DNA from: CAZBDU01 sp964490725 | GTDB lineage: Bacteria; Spirochaetota; Spirochaetia; SZUA-6; DRHE01 | NCBI GenBank assembly: GCA_964490725.1 | Contig: CAZBDU010000014.1 | Location: 25,616 to 89,615, forward strand | Length of the DNA: 64,000 nucleotides | Direction: 5' to 3' | Shown: positions 16,358 to 24,728 of the stretch, one piece after another | Layout of the letters: the number at the start of each line of letters is the position of its first letter | How positions within the stretch are numbered: position 1 is the first letter of the stretch | Translations under genes and position numbers: made by a program | Notes under the pieces: model-generated | The model's database searches: none | The model's input: the letters and a program-made list of their open reading frames with translations, nothing else | Told to the model about the DNA's origin: nothing

Positions 16358-16480
16358 GGCCGTACCTGGTCCCTCGTATACTCCGGTTTCGATCCAGAGC
16401 ATGAGGATCTGCGCGAAGCGCTTTGCACGCTGGGCAACGGGTTTTTCGCCACCAGGGGCGCGGCGCCGGAGTCGCGTGCC
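16358..16480 (+). pseudogene. N-terminal fragment of a glycoside hydrolase family 65 phosphorylase
   Basis: One frame reads GRTWSLVYSGFDPEHEDLRE and then ALCTLGNGFFATRGAAPESR, the hallmark N-terminus of GH65 trehalose/maltose/kojibiose phosphorylases. The homology ends near 16480, where the sequence turns into a reversed UbiB fragment. A short open frame from ATG 16290 (MKEMLDAFRARLEG) runs through in another frame and is not recognised. The rest of the gene, including its catalytic domain, is absent. Confidence 0.65.
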
Positions 16481-16487
16481 GCACCAG

Positions 16488-16849
16488 TCAGTCCAGGCTG
16501 CGCGTGGTCTCTTCTGATCGGTCGAAGCTCCGAACCGCCTCCCGAAGCGGCAGGCCAAGCTCCTCTTCCACCAGACGCCGAGCCTCCGCAAAGCCGAAGG
16601 GCGGGACGTGCTCCTGCAGCCTTGCCAGAGCCGCGACGTACCGGCGGGGAAGCACATCCGGGCGGGTGCTCAGGATCTGCCCGAGCTTGACGAAGCTGGA
16701 CCCAGGCCCACCAGCTGAGGTACCAGCCGCCCGGGAATCGATGAAGCCGCCTGCCGCCGTTCGTCCAGCCGACGGAATTTCCTGAACGCCAGGGCCGCCC
16801 CGGCGAGCGCCTTCAGGACCCTCCACCTGGATATTCCGGCCGCGCTCAT
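16488..16849 (-). pseudogene. Frameshifted N-terminal fragment of an AarF/UbiB kinase-like protein
   Basis: On the minus strand from about 16849 one frame reads RRVLKALAGA-like sequence ending GRLVPQLVGLGP. About 16700 the frame changes and continues SSFVKLGQILSTRPDVLP and RLQEHVPPFGFAEARRLVEE. The family motif GPSFVKLGQ is restored if one base is added near 16699, so a 1-base deletion is likely. The protein then stops; the kinase domain is missing. It abuts the GH65 fragment, so two gene 5' ends were joined by a rearrangement. Confidence 0.65.
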
Positions 16850-16901
16850 CTCCGCCTTTCGCTCGCCCAGATCTTGCGCGGCTCCGACGGAGCCTTGCAC
16901 G

Positions 16902-18242
16902 TTACCGTCCCGCCAGCGGCAGGCCCAGCATGAGGTGCTCCCGAATGCTGGCGAATCTGCGTACGATGCCGCTTGGGTCGGTCACCTCCGCATGAAAGCC
17001 CGTCCCGCCGATGCGGTCCAGGGCCTCCACGCCGGACCCATAGGCGACCGGCAGGTACTCCAGGACGCCGATACGCCGCAGGTGCGCCACCCGACGGAAT
17101 AGCGCCTCCACGCCCGCAAGCCCATCGTAGCGGCATTCGATGCCCTGATTGTCCTCCCCGTCGCTCAGCACGATCAGGTACCACGCGGGGGTGCGGTTCT
17201 CCCGGACCAGGACTTGCAGATCGTCGAGGGCGCGCCACACCGCCCGGAAGATCGCGGTAGAGCCGCCCGCTTCCAGAAGGTTCGCTGGACGCATCAGGGA
17301 GACTCTCGCCTCAGGGCTGTAGCCCTGGCGAAGGGAACCGTGGAGAACGGTCACGTTTTCGTTGAAAGCCCTGAGCCCTACCCGGAGCCGAGGGCCGACG
17401 GGGATGGTGCGCAGGAAGACGCGCAGGGCCTGTTTGGCGGCCTTCAGAGGGCCGCCCTCCATCGAGCCCGACACGTCGATGAGGAGGTATACCACCCGCG
17501 TATCGCGCTCCACCTCGATCTCCGGGGGAAGCACGGCAGGCTCGGATTCATCCTGCCGGGAGGTCTGTTCCGGATCCGGGGGCCACAGGCGATCCAGAGT
17601 GGGCGCAAACGAAGCATCCAGGCCCCGCAGATGCCAGTCATAGCCGGCATTCGCGCCGGCCGCCGGGCCTCGCCTGCCCAGGATGGCGTTGGTCATCTCC
17701 CCGCACAGCAGAGAGTCCGCCGTGGCGGAGAAGGCGCCGGTCATGAAGGGGCCGTGCAGCCCCAGCCGCTCCCTGACCATCCGACACTGGAACACCAGGT
17801 GAAGGCCCTTGCGGAGCTTGAAGCTGCGTCCCGCCAGCCGGATCTTGACGGTTTCGTTTACCAGGTACACCTCTCCGTGGGGACTGTTGTTCCAGTAGCG
17901 GCCCGTCTCTTCGATGAAAGCCTCCTCCACGAGGCGATCCAGAAGCGCCCGGAACTCCAGCTCCTCCTCGGTCCAGGGCCCCCTCCGCATCACCTCGGTT
18001 TCCAGGTCGAAGCGGAGGTCTTCCAGAGAACGGGGCGTACCGTCCACATGGGTGAACGCGCCCGCGCTGCAGTCCCGCACCGCCTGGGGCGCGGTAAACA
18101 GGAACGGCCCCCAGGGGTCGTAGCCGGAGGTGTCCCGCACCCTTACGACCGCTCGCCTGCCCCGCCGGCCGCCGGCCCGCTTGGGCGGGCGGGTGCCTGT
18201 GCGCCGTTCAACGCCGGTTCGTATGTCCGATATCATGCTCAT
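16902..18242 (-). CDS. VWA-domain protein with novel N-terminal domain
   Basis: The protein has 446 residues. A basic N-terminus (1-35) is followed by an unrecognised domain (about 77-192; RYWNNSPHGEVYLV ... LLCGEMTNAILGR) and a C-terminal von Willebrand factor A domain with a full MIDAS motif DVSGSMEGG (near 254) and VLSDGEDNQG. The N-terminal domain is shared with the C-terminus of the upstream partner at 18261. VWA proteins usually assemble with partners, often a MoxR AAA ATPase, but none is encoded nearby. The two genes lie behind a CsoR-type operator. Confidence 0.75.
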   Translation of the reverse strand: MSMISDIRTGVERRTGTRPPKRAGGRRGRRAVVRVRDTSGYDPWGPFLFTAPQAVRDCSAGAFTHVDGTPRSLEDLRFDLETEVMRRGPWTEEELEFRALLDRLVEEAFIEETGRYWNNSPHGEVYLVNETVKIRLAGRSFKLRKGLHLVFQCRMVRERLGLHGPFMTGAFSATADSLLCGEMTNAILGRRGPAAGANAGYDWHLRGLDASFAPTLDRLWPPDPEQTSRQDESEPAVLPPEIEVERDTRVVYLLIDVSGSMEGGPLKAAKQALRVFLRTIPVGPRLRVGLRAFNENVTVLHGSLRQGYSPEARVSLMRPANLLEAGGSTAIFRAVWRALDDLQVLVRENRTPAWYLIVLSDGEDNQGIECRYDGLAGVEALFRRVAHLRRIGVLEYLPVAYGSGVEALDRIGGTGFHAEVTDPSGIVRRFASIREHLMLGLPLAGR

Positions 18243-18260
18243 CGTCTATCTCCTTCCCGT

Positions 18261-19496
18261 CTACGCCGACCGCTCGGCCGGACCCCTCACGGGCTTGAAG
18301 CCCCGGCCCAGCATGGCGTTGGACATGGCTCCGCACAGGAGGGTGACTCGCTTGGAGTCGAAGTTGTCCACCAGAACGGGACCCTCCAGGCCGGCCAGGT
18401 CGCGGAGCATCGGACAGGCCCAGACGATGTCCTGCCCGCGCCGAAACCGGTACGACCTGCCGCCCACCCGCATCCGCCCGCTGCTCAAGGCCTTGAACAC
18501 CGGCGGGTGAGGGCTGATGTTCCAGAACGAAGCCATCCGGTGCAGCACCCCCTGGGACTCGAGCTCCTGCACCGCCTGGAGGTACTCCAGGTCCGCGGGC
18601 TGCCAGGGCCTGCCGCGCATCACCTCGTAACGGATGTCGCGCTCCAGATCCTGGAGCCGCCCCTCCCGTTCGTAGCGGGCCCTGGCGACCGGGTCGGTCA
18701 TCAGGAAGGCGTCCACCGGGTCCGGCTCTCCCTCGTCCCGGGCCAGTGAGCCGGTAACCCCCGGCCGGACGAGCTCCTGGGCGATCAGGATCCACAGGCG
18801 GAATATCCCCCTGTGCAGCTCCGCCCCCCACAGACGCTCCTCCGCGGTCACGGAGGCCGGGCTGCGGCTGTAATCGGCCGCCAGAGCCACCGCGACGCTC
18901 GACCTGGCGCGCAGTCTGGCGCGCAGCCTGGGGAGGTTCCCTCTTTCCTCCCCGCCCAGGCGGAGGTCCAGCTCGAAGGTCTCCTCCAGTCTCTGGCAGG
19001 CCGCCTGGAGGCTGTCCAGAGGCTCGGCCAGAAACGCGTCGCTCACCAGCTCATGGGGGTCCAGCGGGTGCGGCTGCATAGGGTGGGCCATCTCGATGCG
19101 GGCCTGCTCCAGGAGCTGGAAGAGCTCGTGGTAGAGCCCGGCGGCCAGCCGCGCCCGGCGTTCGCTCCGGCGCACCACCCGCCTCCCGTGGCGCCCGGCG
19201 ACGCGGATGCCCGCCGTCCGGGCAGGCGCCGCGATAGTCAAGAGGCCGAAAGTGTCGGCCAGAGCTCTCACGACGCCGGCTGCCGCCAGGCAGAGTGCCG
19301 CCTGCACGGAGCGGTCCTCCGCCGGGACGGCCTGGAGCTCCCCCCTGACCACGTTCAGCTCGCATGCGAGCTCCCGGTAGGCTTCCAGCCTGGCCCTCGC
19401 CGCCTGACCCGCCTCTTGCGCACCGCCGGCGTGAGCGCGCGCCATGCTTGCCAGCCATTCACTGAACCTCGCGATCAGTCGCTGAAGCGCGGTCAT
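18261..19496 (-). CDS. Partner of the VWA protein; unknown function
   Basis: The protein has 411 residues, mostly helical and rich in Arg and Leu. The C-terminal 120 residues (RYEVMRGRPWQPADLEYL, SFWNISPHPPVF, LLCGAMSNAMLGRG) match the N-terminal domain of the VWA protein at 16902, so the pair share a module and probably evolved together. I recognise no known domain in residues 1-280. The ATG at 19496 is chosen for a GGAGGGG site; the frame is open upstream to 19634 across the operator. It is the first gene of the pair, 18 bases before the VWA gene. Confidence 0.7.
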   Translation of the reverse strand: MTALQRLIARFSEWLASMARAHAGGAQEAGQAARARLEAYRELACELNVVRGELQAVPAEDRSVQAALCLAAAGVVRALADTFGLLTIAAPARTAGIRVAGRHGRRVVRRSERRARLAAGLYHELFQLLEQARIEMAHPMQPHPLDPHELVSDAFLAEPLDSLQAACQRLEETFELDLRLGGEERGNLPRLRARLRARSSVAVALAADYSRSPASVTAEERLWGAELHRGIFRLWILIAQELVRPGVTGSLARDEGEPDPVDAFLMTDPVARARYEREGRLQDLERDIRYEVMRGRPWQPADLEYLQAVQELESQGVLHRMASFWNISPHPPVFKALSSGRMRVGGRSYRFRRGQDIVWACPMLRDLAGLEGPVLVDNFDSKRVTLLCGAMSNAMLGRGFKPVRGPAERSA

Positions 19497-19570
19497 GTTG
19501 CGTCCCCTCCGGTCCTCCCGGGCCGGCACTCGCACGGTTCGTGCCAGGAGAGTCTCTCGAGCAGGCAGGA

Positions 19571-19590
19571 CACCCCACCGGGGAGGGGTA
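19571..19590 (-). promoter_or_regulatory. CsoR/CstR-type G-tract operator, copy c
   Basis: Read on the minus strand it is TACCCCTCCCCGGTGGGGTG. It lies between the -10 and the start of the VWA-partner gene, the same geometry as copies a, b, f and h. Confidence 0.75.
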
Positions 19591-19605
19591 TCGTACCTTT
19601 CTACA

Positions 19606-19634
19606 AACATAACTGCGGAACGGTCGGTTGTCAA
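19606..19634 (-). promoter_or_regulatory. Sigma-70-type promoter of the VWA pair
   Basis: On the minus strand TTGACA (19634-19629), a 17-bp spacer and TATGTT (19611-19606). The operator begins 15 bases downstream. Confidence 0.75.
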
Positions 19635-19726
19635 GACCAGCGCTGACGAGGATCGTACAGCGCCGTCAACCAGCCGTAGCAGAAGGCGGGAATATACTTG
19701 TCACGCTTGTTGTCCCTCGTCTTCAC
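19631..19726 (-). pseudogene. 31-residue N-terminal remnant of a methyltransferase gene
   Basis: A GTG at 19726 reads VKTRDNKRDKYIPAF and then CYGWLTALYDPRQRWS before TGA. The YIPA-x-x-x-x-WLT-x-LYDP pattern opens many small UbiE-like SAM methyltransferases, but the catalytic part is gone. It sits directly behind its own good promoter and G-tract operator and just upstream of the VWA promoter, so it looks like a regulon gene whose body was replaced. Confidence 0.5.
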
Positions 19727-19763
19727 CCCCCGGCCCTTGCCCGGCTCGGAGCGTCAGGGCGAG

Positions 19764-19783
19764 TACCCTACCCCCCAGGGGTG
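19764..19783 (-). promoter_or_regulatory. CsoR/CstR-type G-tract operator, copy d
   Basis: On the minus strand CACCCCTGGGGGGTAGGGTA. It lies 20 bases downstream of a -10 box and upstream of the methyltransferase remnant. Confidence 0.75.
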
Positions 19784-19803
19784 CACTTTGGGTCCACCTT
19801 GAT

Positions 19804-19832
19804 TGTATAACACACGGCAGAGGAAACTGCAA
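19804..19832 (-). promoter_or_regulatory. Promoter in front of the methyltransferase remnant
   Basis: On the minus strand TTGCAG (19832-19827), a 17-bp spacer and TATACA (19809-19804). It may add read-through transcription to the VWA pair. The remaining 19833-19950 shows nothing recognisable. Confidence 0.65.
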
Positions 19833-19950
19833 GAGCAGGATAGCCAGCGAGGCGAGGAAGCAGGGTTTCTCTTCCGCCTGGGAAATCGCCGCGGAGCCCC
19901 CTGCCTCTAGACAGCTCGCCCAGCGGCAGGCGTTGCCGCGGCAGTCTCCG

Positions 19951-22923
19951 TCAGCCCGTGTACCTCGCTGGTTCGCTCTGGAAGCGCTCCCGGCATGTCT
20001 CGGAACAGAAGGAGTAAGTCTTGCCGGCGTGCTCGATCCGAGCTGCCGCCGCGGCGGGGTCGATGGTCATGCCGCAGACCGGGTCCTGGACCCCGTTGTC
20101 TCCTGCCCGAACCCGGTGCTGGCCTTCGCTCACCTCCACGCGCACCTCCGTCTCCGCGGCGACGCTCCTCCTGGCTTCGGGAAGGCTGGAACTGCGGTAC
20201 CGGCGCAGGCGGTTGGCGTTCATCACTACCGACAGCGAGCTGGCCGCCATGGCGGCCGCGGCGATCATGGGGCTCAGCAGGATGCCGAACAGCGGGTAGA
20301 GGACGCCCGCGGCGATGGGGATGCCGATGGAGTTGTAGGCAAAGGCGAAGAACAGGTTCTGGCGAATGTTGCGCATGGTCGAGCGGCTGAGCGTGAAGGC
20401 CGTGACCACCCCTTCCAGCTCTCCGGAGATCAGCGTGATGTCCGAGGACTCGATGGCAACGTCCGTTCCGGTGCCGATGGCCAGCCCTACGTCGGCCTGC
20501 GCCAGGGCAGGGGCGTCGTTGATCCCGTCGCCAACCATGGCGACGAGCTTTCCCTCCCCCTGCAGCCTTCTCACCTCGAGGGCCTTGTCCTCCGGCAGCA
20601 CCTCGGCCAGCACTCGGGTGATCCCCACCTGCCGGGCAATGGCCTCGGCGGTGCGGCGGTTGTCACCCGTGATCATCACCGCCTCCAGCCCCAGCATCCG
20701 GAGCGCCCGGATGGCCGCCGCGGAGTCCTCCTTCACGGTGTCGGCCACGGCAACGACGCCGGCGGCTCTTCCGTCCACGGCGACGAACATCGGCGTCTTG
20801 CCTTCCCCGGCCAGCCGGTCCGCCTCGGCTTCCAGGCCGCCGGCCTCCACGCCGGCATCCGCAAGAAGCCTGCTGTTTCCCACCAACACCTGGCGGCCGT
20901 CTACCGCCACGCTGATCCCCTTTCCGGTGATGGACTGGAAGTCCTTCGGCTCGGCCAGCGGCAGGCCCTGCGCCTCCGCCGCCTCGATGATCGCCTGCCC
21001 GAGGGGATGCTCGGACGTCCGTTCCGCGGAGGCTACCAGTCGCAGAAGCTGTTCCCGGTCCAGGCCGTTCTGCGCCACGATCACGTCTGTCAGGGCGGGT
21101 TTGCCCCGGGTGATGGTTCCCGTCTTGTCCAGGACCAGGGTGCGCAGCTTGTGAGCCGTCTCCAGGGCCTCGGCCGAGCGGATCAGGATGCCGCTCTGCG
21201 CCCCCTTGCCGGTGGCCACCATGATGGACAGAGGCGTGGCCAGCCCCAGGGCGCAGGGGCAGGCGATGATGAGCACTGACACCGCGCTTACCAGGGCGAA
21301 GGTGAAGGCCGGCTGCGGGCCGAATACGAACCAGACCACGAAGGCGGCGATGGCGATGAACATCACGGCGGGCACGAAGTAGCTGGAGACCAAATCCGCC
21401 AGGCGCTGGATGGGCGCCTTGGAGCTCTGCGCCTCCTCCACCAGGCGGATGATCTGGGCCAGCATCGTGTCCCTGCCGATCCGGGTGGCCCGGTAGCGGA
21501 AGGAGCCAGTCCCGTTGATGGTGGCGCCGATCACCGTGTCCCCTTCGCCCTTGCGCACGGGGATGCTCTCGCCGGTGACCATGGACTCGTCGACCGTCGA
21601 GCTCCCCTCCAGGATCTCGCCGTCTATGGGCACCTTCTCTCCGGGGCGCACCAGCACCACGTCTCCCACTTGCACCTCTTCCAGGGGGATGTCCTGCTCC
21701 TGGCCGCCGCGAACCACCCGGGCGGTCTTGGCCTGCAGCCCGATCAGCTTGCGGATGGCCTCTCCGGTGCCTCCCTTGGCGATGGCCTCCAGGAGACGTC
21801 CCAGGAGGATGAGCGTGATGATCACCCCCACCGCCTCGTAGTAGACGTGCTGCAGCCTCTCCGGCAGGATCCCCGGCGCCACCGTTGCCACCAGGCTGTA
21901 GGTGAAGGCGGCCAGGCTCCCCACGGTGATGAGGCTGTTCATGTCCGCGCTGCGGTGGGCCAGGGTGAGCCAGCCGGTGCGGTGGATCGGCCAGCCGCTG
22001 AACAGCAGCACCGGCACGATCAGGGCAAGCTGTACCCACCGGTTGAGAAGGATCGGTGGAACCAGCCTCCCGCCGCCGAAGTCGCCTACCATCACGGCAT
22101 AGAGAACCGGCAGGGTGAGGACGGCGGCGACGACGAAGCGGCGGGTCAGGTCGCGCCGCTCCGCCCGGCGATCGTCGGCCTCCCGGTCCTCGGTCTCCGC
22201 GCTTCCCGGCCGCTCCCGCTCCCGGATCCGGTATCCGGCCCGGTCGACGGCCTCCCGCATCTGGTCCACCGAGACCTGCCCCGGATCGTAGTCCACCGTG
22301 ACCCGCTCTGCCCCGAAGTTCACGCGGGCTCCCTGGACTCCCGGAAGCTCGTTCAGGAACCCTTCGATGTTGACCGCGCAGGTGGGGCAAGTGACTCCCC
22401 CGCCGGCGATGGCGAACTCCACCGTCTCCGGTTTGGCGGTTTCCAGGTGCGGTCCGACGCCCACTGCCTGGGCGTAGCTGGATTTGCCGTCGCCCGCGCC
22501 CGACGGCCCTTCCTGTGCGGTGGTCTCCACGCGCGAGGTCTGCCCGGAATCCTCTTCGACGATCAGCGATCCGTGCAGCATGTTCATCCCGCAGGCGAAG
22601 GCGAAGACGCCCGTCCGGTCGGGAACGAGCTCCACCGGCGTAACCTGGAATGGCGCCAGGTTCTTGCCGACCTTGAAGTCGGGAAAGACGATCCGCGACG
22701 AGCAGTCGCTCGCCTCCTGGCGATCGATCAACAGGCGGAGTGGAACCCCCTTCCGCACCCGGATGGTGTCAGGGGTGTATCCTCCCTTTACGGTCATACG
22801 GATTTCCTGGACTCCGCCCTTGACCTGGGCCTGGCTGGCCCTCTTGGGACCGAAGAAAAACCAGGAAAGCAGGGCGACGATCAGGGCGCTCCCTGTCACG
22901 ACCAAGATTTCTGCAACTCCCAT
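19951..22923 (-). CDS. copA: Copper-type P1B ATPase with cupredoxin, HMA and YHS domains
   Basis: The protein has 990 residues, longer than typical CopA (about 750-850). Order: one N-terminal transmembrane helix (about 5-25); a cupredoxin-like domain (about 35-125, with cysteines and [14 protein letters not shown] as likely copper ligands); an HMA domain with CPTC near 179; the ATPase core with CPC near 554, phosphorylation site DKTGT near 595 and [10 protein letters not shown]; and a C-terminal YHS domain (about 935-985). It should export Cu(I) or a similar soft metal. The ATG at 22923 is preferred over upstream in-frame codons that cross the operator. Confidence 0.93.
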   Translation of the reverse strand: MGVAEILVVTGSALIVALLSWFFFGPKRASQAQVKGGVQEIRMTVKGGYTPDTIRVRKGVPLRLLIDRQEASDCSSRIVFPDFKVGKNLAPFQVTPVELVPDRTGVFAFACGMNMLHGSLIVEEDSGQTSRVETTAQEGPSGAGDGKSSYAQAVGVGPHLETAKPETVEFAIAGGGVTCPTCAVNIEGFLNELPGVQGARVNFGAERVTVDYDPGQVSVDQMREAVDRAGYRIRERERPGSAETEDREADDRRAERRDLTRRFVVAAVLTLPVLYAVMVGDFGGGRLVPPILLNRWVQLALIVPVLLFSGWPIHRTGWLTLAHRSADMNSLITVGSLAAFTYSLVATVAPGILPERLQHVYYEAVGVIITLILLGRLLEAIAKGGTGEAIRKLIGLQAKTARVVRGGQEQDIPLEEVQVGDVVLVRPGEKVPIDGEILEGSSTVDESMVTGESIPVRKGEGDTVIGATINGTGSFRYRATRIGRDTMLAQIIRLVEEAQSSKAPIQRLADLVSSYFVPAVMFIAIAAFVVWFVFGPQPAFTFALVSAVSVLIIACPCALGLATPLSIMVATGKGAQSGILIRSAEALETAHKLRTLVLDKTGTITRGKPALTDVIVAQNGLDREQLLRLVASAERTSEHPLGQAIIEAAEAQGLPLAEPKDFQSITGKGISVAVDGRQVLVGNSRLLADAGVEAGGLEAEADRLAGEGKTPMFVAVDGRAAGVVAVADTVKEDSAAAIRALRMLGLEAVMITGDNRRTAEAIARQVGITRVLAEVLPEDKALEVRRLQGEGKLVAMVGDGINDAPALAQADVGLAIGTGTDVAIESSDITLISGELEGVVTAFTLSRSTMRNIRQNLFFAFAYNSIGIPIAAGVLYPLFGILLSPMIAAAAMAASSLSVVMNANRLRRYRSSSLPEARRSVAAETEVRVEVSEGQHRVRAGDNGVQDPVCGMTIDPAAAAARIEHAGKTYSFCSETCRERFQSEPARYTG

Positions 22924-22980
22924 CGCGGACGCCTCCTTCCTGCCCGGCGGCCAGCAGTGCCTGACGCTGCGGAGACTAAA

Positions 22981-23000
22981 TACCCGACCCCCTAATGGTA
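22981..23000 (-). promoter_or_regulatory. CsoR/CstR-type G-tract operator, copy e (copA)
   Basis: On the minus strand TACCATTAGGGGGTCGGGTA, the most divergent copy: one arm is degenerate, but GGGGGT and GGGTA are kept. It lies 11 bases downstream of the copA -10. Confidence 0.65.
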
Positions 23001-23011
23001 ATTGTGGATAG

Positions 23012-23040
23012 AATTTAGTGAAAGAGCCGCGGCGAGGCAA
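23012..23040 (-). promoter_or_regulatory. Promoter of copA
   Basis: On the minus strand TTGCCT (23040-23035), a 17-bp spacer and TAAATT (23017-23012). Confidence 0.55.
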
Positions 23041-23223
23041 CCGGTCTGCACGAACGGCAGCTGGAAGTCGGGTTCCGCCGCTGATGTCCGGCGGAGGGAA
23101 GCGCTCCCCGCCGGCCGGCGCACGCACCTTGACGGAGATGGCCGCTTATGAGGGACTTATGAGGGAATAGAGGAGACTCGAGACTTTCGGCGCTAAACCC
23201 AAACCCCAGGAGGTATACAACGC

Positions 23224-23508
23224 GTGAATGGATTCGTCGCAGCCCATGGTGATCCAGAGATTCAGCAGCTGCAGCCCATGCTGGAGCGCATCTGGCGGAG
23301 CAAGCAGGAGTTCTCCCAGGGCTCGGGCTCGGCGGATCCGCTGATCCCCTATTTCGAAACCCGGATCTCCGACGGAGAGCTGGTAGGGGCTCGCGCCGAG
23401 TTCCTTCAGATTGGCAGCGAGGAGGAGCTTTACTACCTCAACATCTTCACGGACCATTTCGGCAAGGGAGGGGCCGTGGACACCGTGGGTCAGTGGATCT
23501 CCCTGTAG
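23224..23508 (+). CDS. Unknown 94-residue acidic protein divergent from copA
   Basis: I do not recognise it. It is small, soluble and cysteine-free, with a helical first half (IQQLQPMLERIWRSKQEF) and a likely beta-rich second half. The GTG at 23224 has an AGGAGG site about 12 bases upstream. It is not a CsoR-family repressor: it lacks the helical H/C signature of that family. A tandem 11-bp repeat (CTTATGAGGGA twice, 23145-23166) lies upstream. Confidence 0.55.
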   Translation: MNGFVAAHGDPEIQQLQPMLERIWRSKQEFSQGSGSADPLIPYFETRISDGELVGARAEFLQIGSEEELYYLNIFTDHFGKGGAVDTVGQWISL

Positions 23509-23583
23509 GGCGGCGGCGAGAAGCCATCGGACCCGGGGTGGTCTTCTCCTGAAGGGATCTTGGAGCCAATCACAGGACGCGGG

Positions 23584-23612
23584 TTGACACTTTTCAGGAA
23601 CTGGACTAAGCT
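23584..23612 (+). promoter_or_regulatory. Sigma-70-type promoter of the Rnf operon
   Basis: TTGACA (23584-23589), a 17-bp spacer and TAAGCT (23607-23612). The operator begins 9 bases after the -10. Confidence 0.7.
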
Positions 23613-23620
23613 GCATTCCA

Positions 23621-23640
23621 TACCCCAGGGGGGTAGGGTC
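23621..23640 (+). promoter_or_regulatory. CsoR/CstR-type G-tract operator, copy f (Rnf operon)
   Basis: TACCCCAGGGGGGTAGGGTC. It covers the expected transcription start of the CCAHH membrane protein gene and the rnf genes behind it. Confidence 0.8.
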
Positions 23641-23698
23641 AAAATCGCGTCGCCGCTGAAGCCGGTGTGGGCGAATGTACGTCGAGGAGGGACATGCA

Positions 23699-24691
23699 AT
23701 GGAACGCTACAGGCCGGCGTTGGTCGGCCTCTTGGGGGCCTTCGGGCTCCTGGCAGTCTACTTTCTGGTCCTGATCCTGGCGGAGTCCGCGGAGCACGCG
23801 CTGGAGCAGCTCGCGCAGCTCGGGTTTTGGATCACCCTCCTGGCCGCAGGGTTCGGCCTGCAGCTGGGGCTGTACGCCTTCGTCCGCGGCCGGCTGCGGC
23901 GGCGCCGCGCTACGGCGGAGGTGGCGGCCACCGGCGGCCTGTCCACCGGCGCCATGATCGCCTGCTGCGCGCACCACCTGGTGGATGTGCTGCCCGTCCT
24001 GGGGCTGACCGCGGCGGCGATCTTTCTGACGCGCTACCAGCTGGGATTCCTCGTGCTGGGAGTAGGGGCCAACCTGCTCGGGGTCGTGGTGATGCTGGGG
24101 ATCATTCAGCGCCACGGGCTGTACCAGCCGGGAGGCTGGCTGCGCGGGCTGTTCAGTTTCGACATGCGGCGCCTGCGCAACCTCACCGCCGTTCTGGCCT
24201 CCGTGGCGGTGGCGGTCACGTTCCTGCTGGTGAGCGAGCAGGCCGGGGCAGCCGGCAGCAGCCGGCGGGGGTCGCTGGCTGTGCGCCCGGAGCCTCTTGC
24301 CCAGGGCGGGGCCGGTTCGGGCGTTGCGGACGCTGTCTCGCAGGAGGGCGTCGCGGCGGCCAGGACGCTGGAGGCGCAGGTGGACGGGCGCAACTTCGTC
24401 TCCGTGGCGGTGCAGCCGGTGGAGTTCCGGCGCGACGGGCCGGTGACCTTCGCGGTAAGCCTCAACACCCACCAGGGGGACCTGGGCTTCGACGTGGCCG
24501 AGATCGCGTTTCTGGAGGACGACCTGGGCAACCGGTACCTCCCGACGGGCTGGGACGGCTCCCCGCCCGGAGGACATCACAGGAGGGGGACGCTGCGCTT
24601 CCCTTCGCTGGCGCCGGACGCCGGCTTAGTGCGGCTGACCCTCAGGAACATCTACCAGATCCCGGAGCGCGTGTTTGAATGGAAGCTTTGA
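23699..24691 (+). CDS. Polytopic membrane protein with CCAHH motif and exported beta domain
   Basis: The protein has 330 residues from ATG 23699. About five or six transmembrane segments occupy residues 5-190. One contains ACCAHHLVDVLPVLG, a vicinal Cys pair, two His and an Asp inside the membrane, which looks like a metal, heme or persulfide site. After the last helix an extracytoplasmic domain (about 225-330; FAVSLNTHQGDLGFDV, GHHRRGTLRF) follows. I know of no proven function. It starts the Rnf operon directly behind operator f, 37 bases before rnfC. An ATG at 23675 is an alternative start. Confidence 0.7.
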   Translation: MERYRPALVGLLGAFGLLAVYFLVLILAESAEHALEQLAQLGFWITLLAAGFGLQLGLYAFVRGRLRRRRATAEVAATGGLSTGAMIACCAHHLVDVLPVLGLTAAAIFLTRYQLGFLVLGVGANLLGVVVMLGIIQRHGLYQPGGWLRGLFSFDMRRLRNLTAVLASVAVAVTFLLVSEQAGAAGSSRRGSLAVRPEPLAQGGAGSGVADAVSQEGVAAARTLEAQVDGRNFVSVAVQPVEFRRDGPVTFAVSLNTHQGDLGFDVAEIAFLEDDLGNRYLPTGWDGSPPGGHHRRGTLRFPSLAPDAGLVRLTLRNIYQIPERVFEWKL

Positions 24692-24728
24692 TGCAACTGC
24701 GAGGACATAGAAGAGCGGGGGAGGGCGG

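Noticed and set aside
23224..23508. The 94-residue protein beside copA as the missing CsoR-family repressor
   Set aside because: It has the right size but no cysteine and none of the CsoR helical signature.
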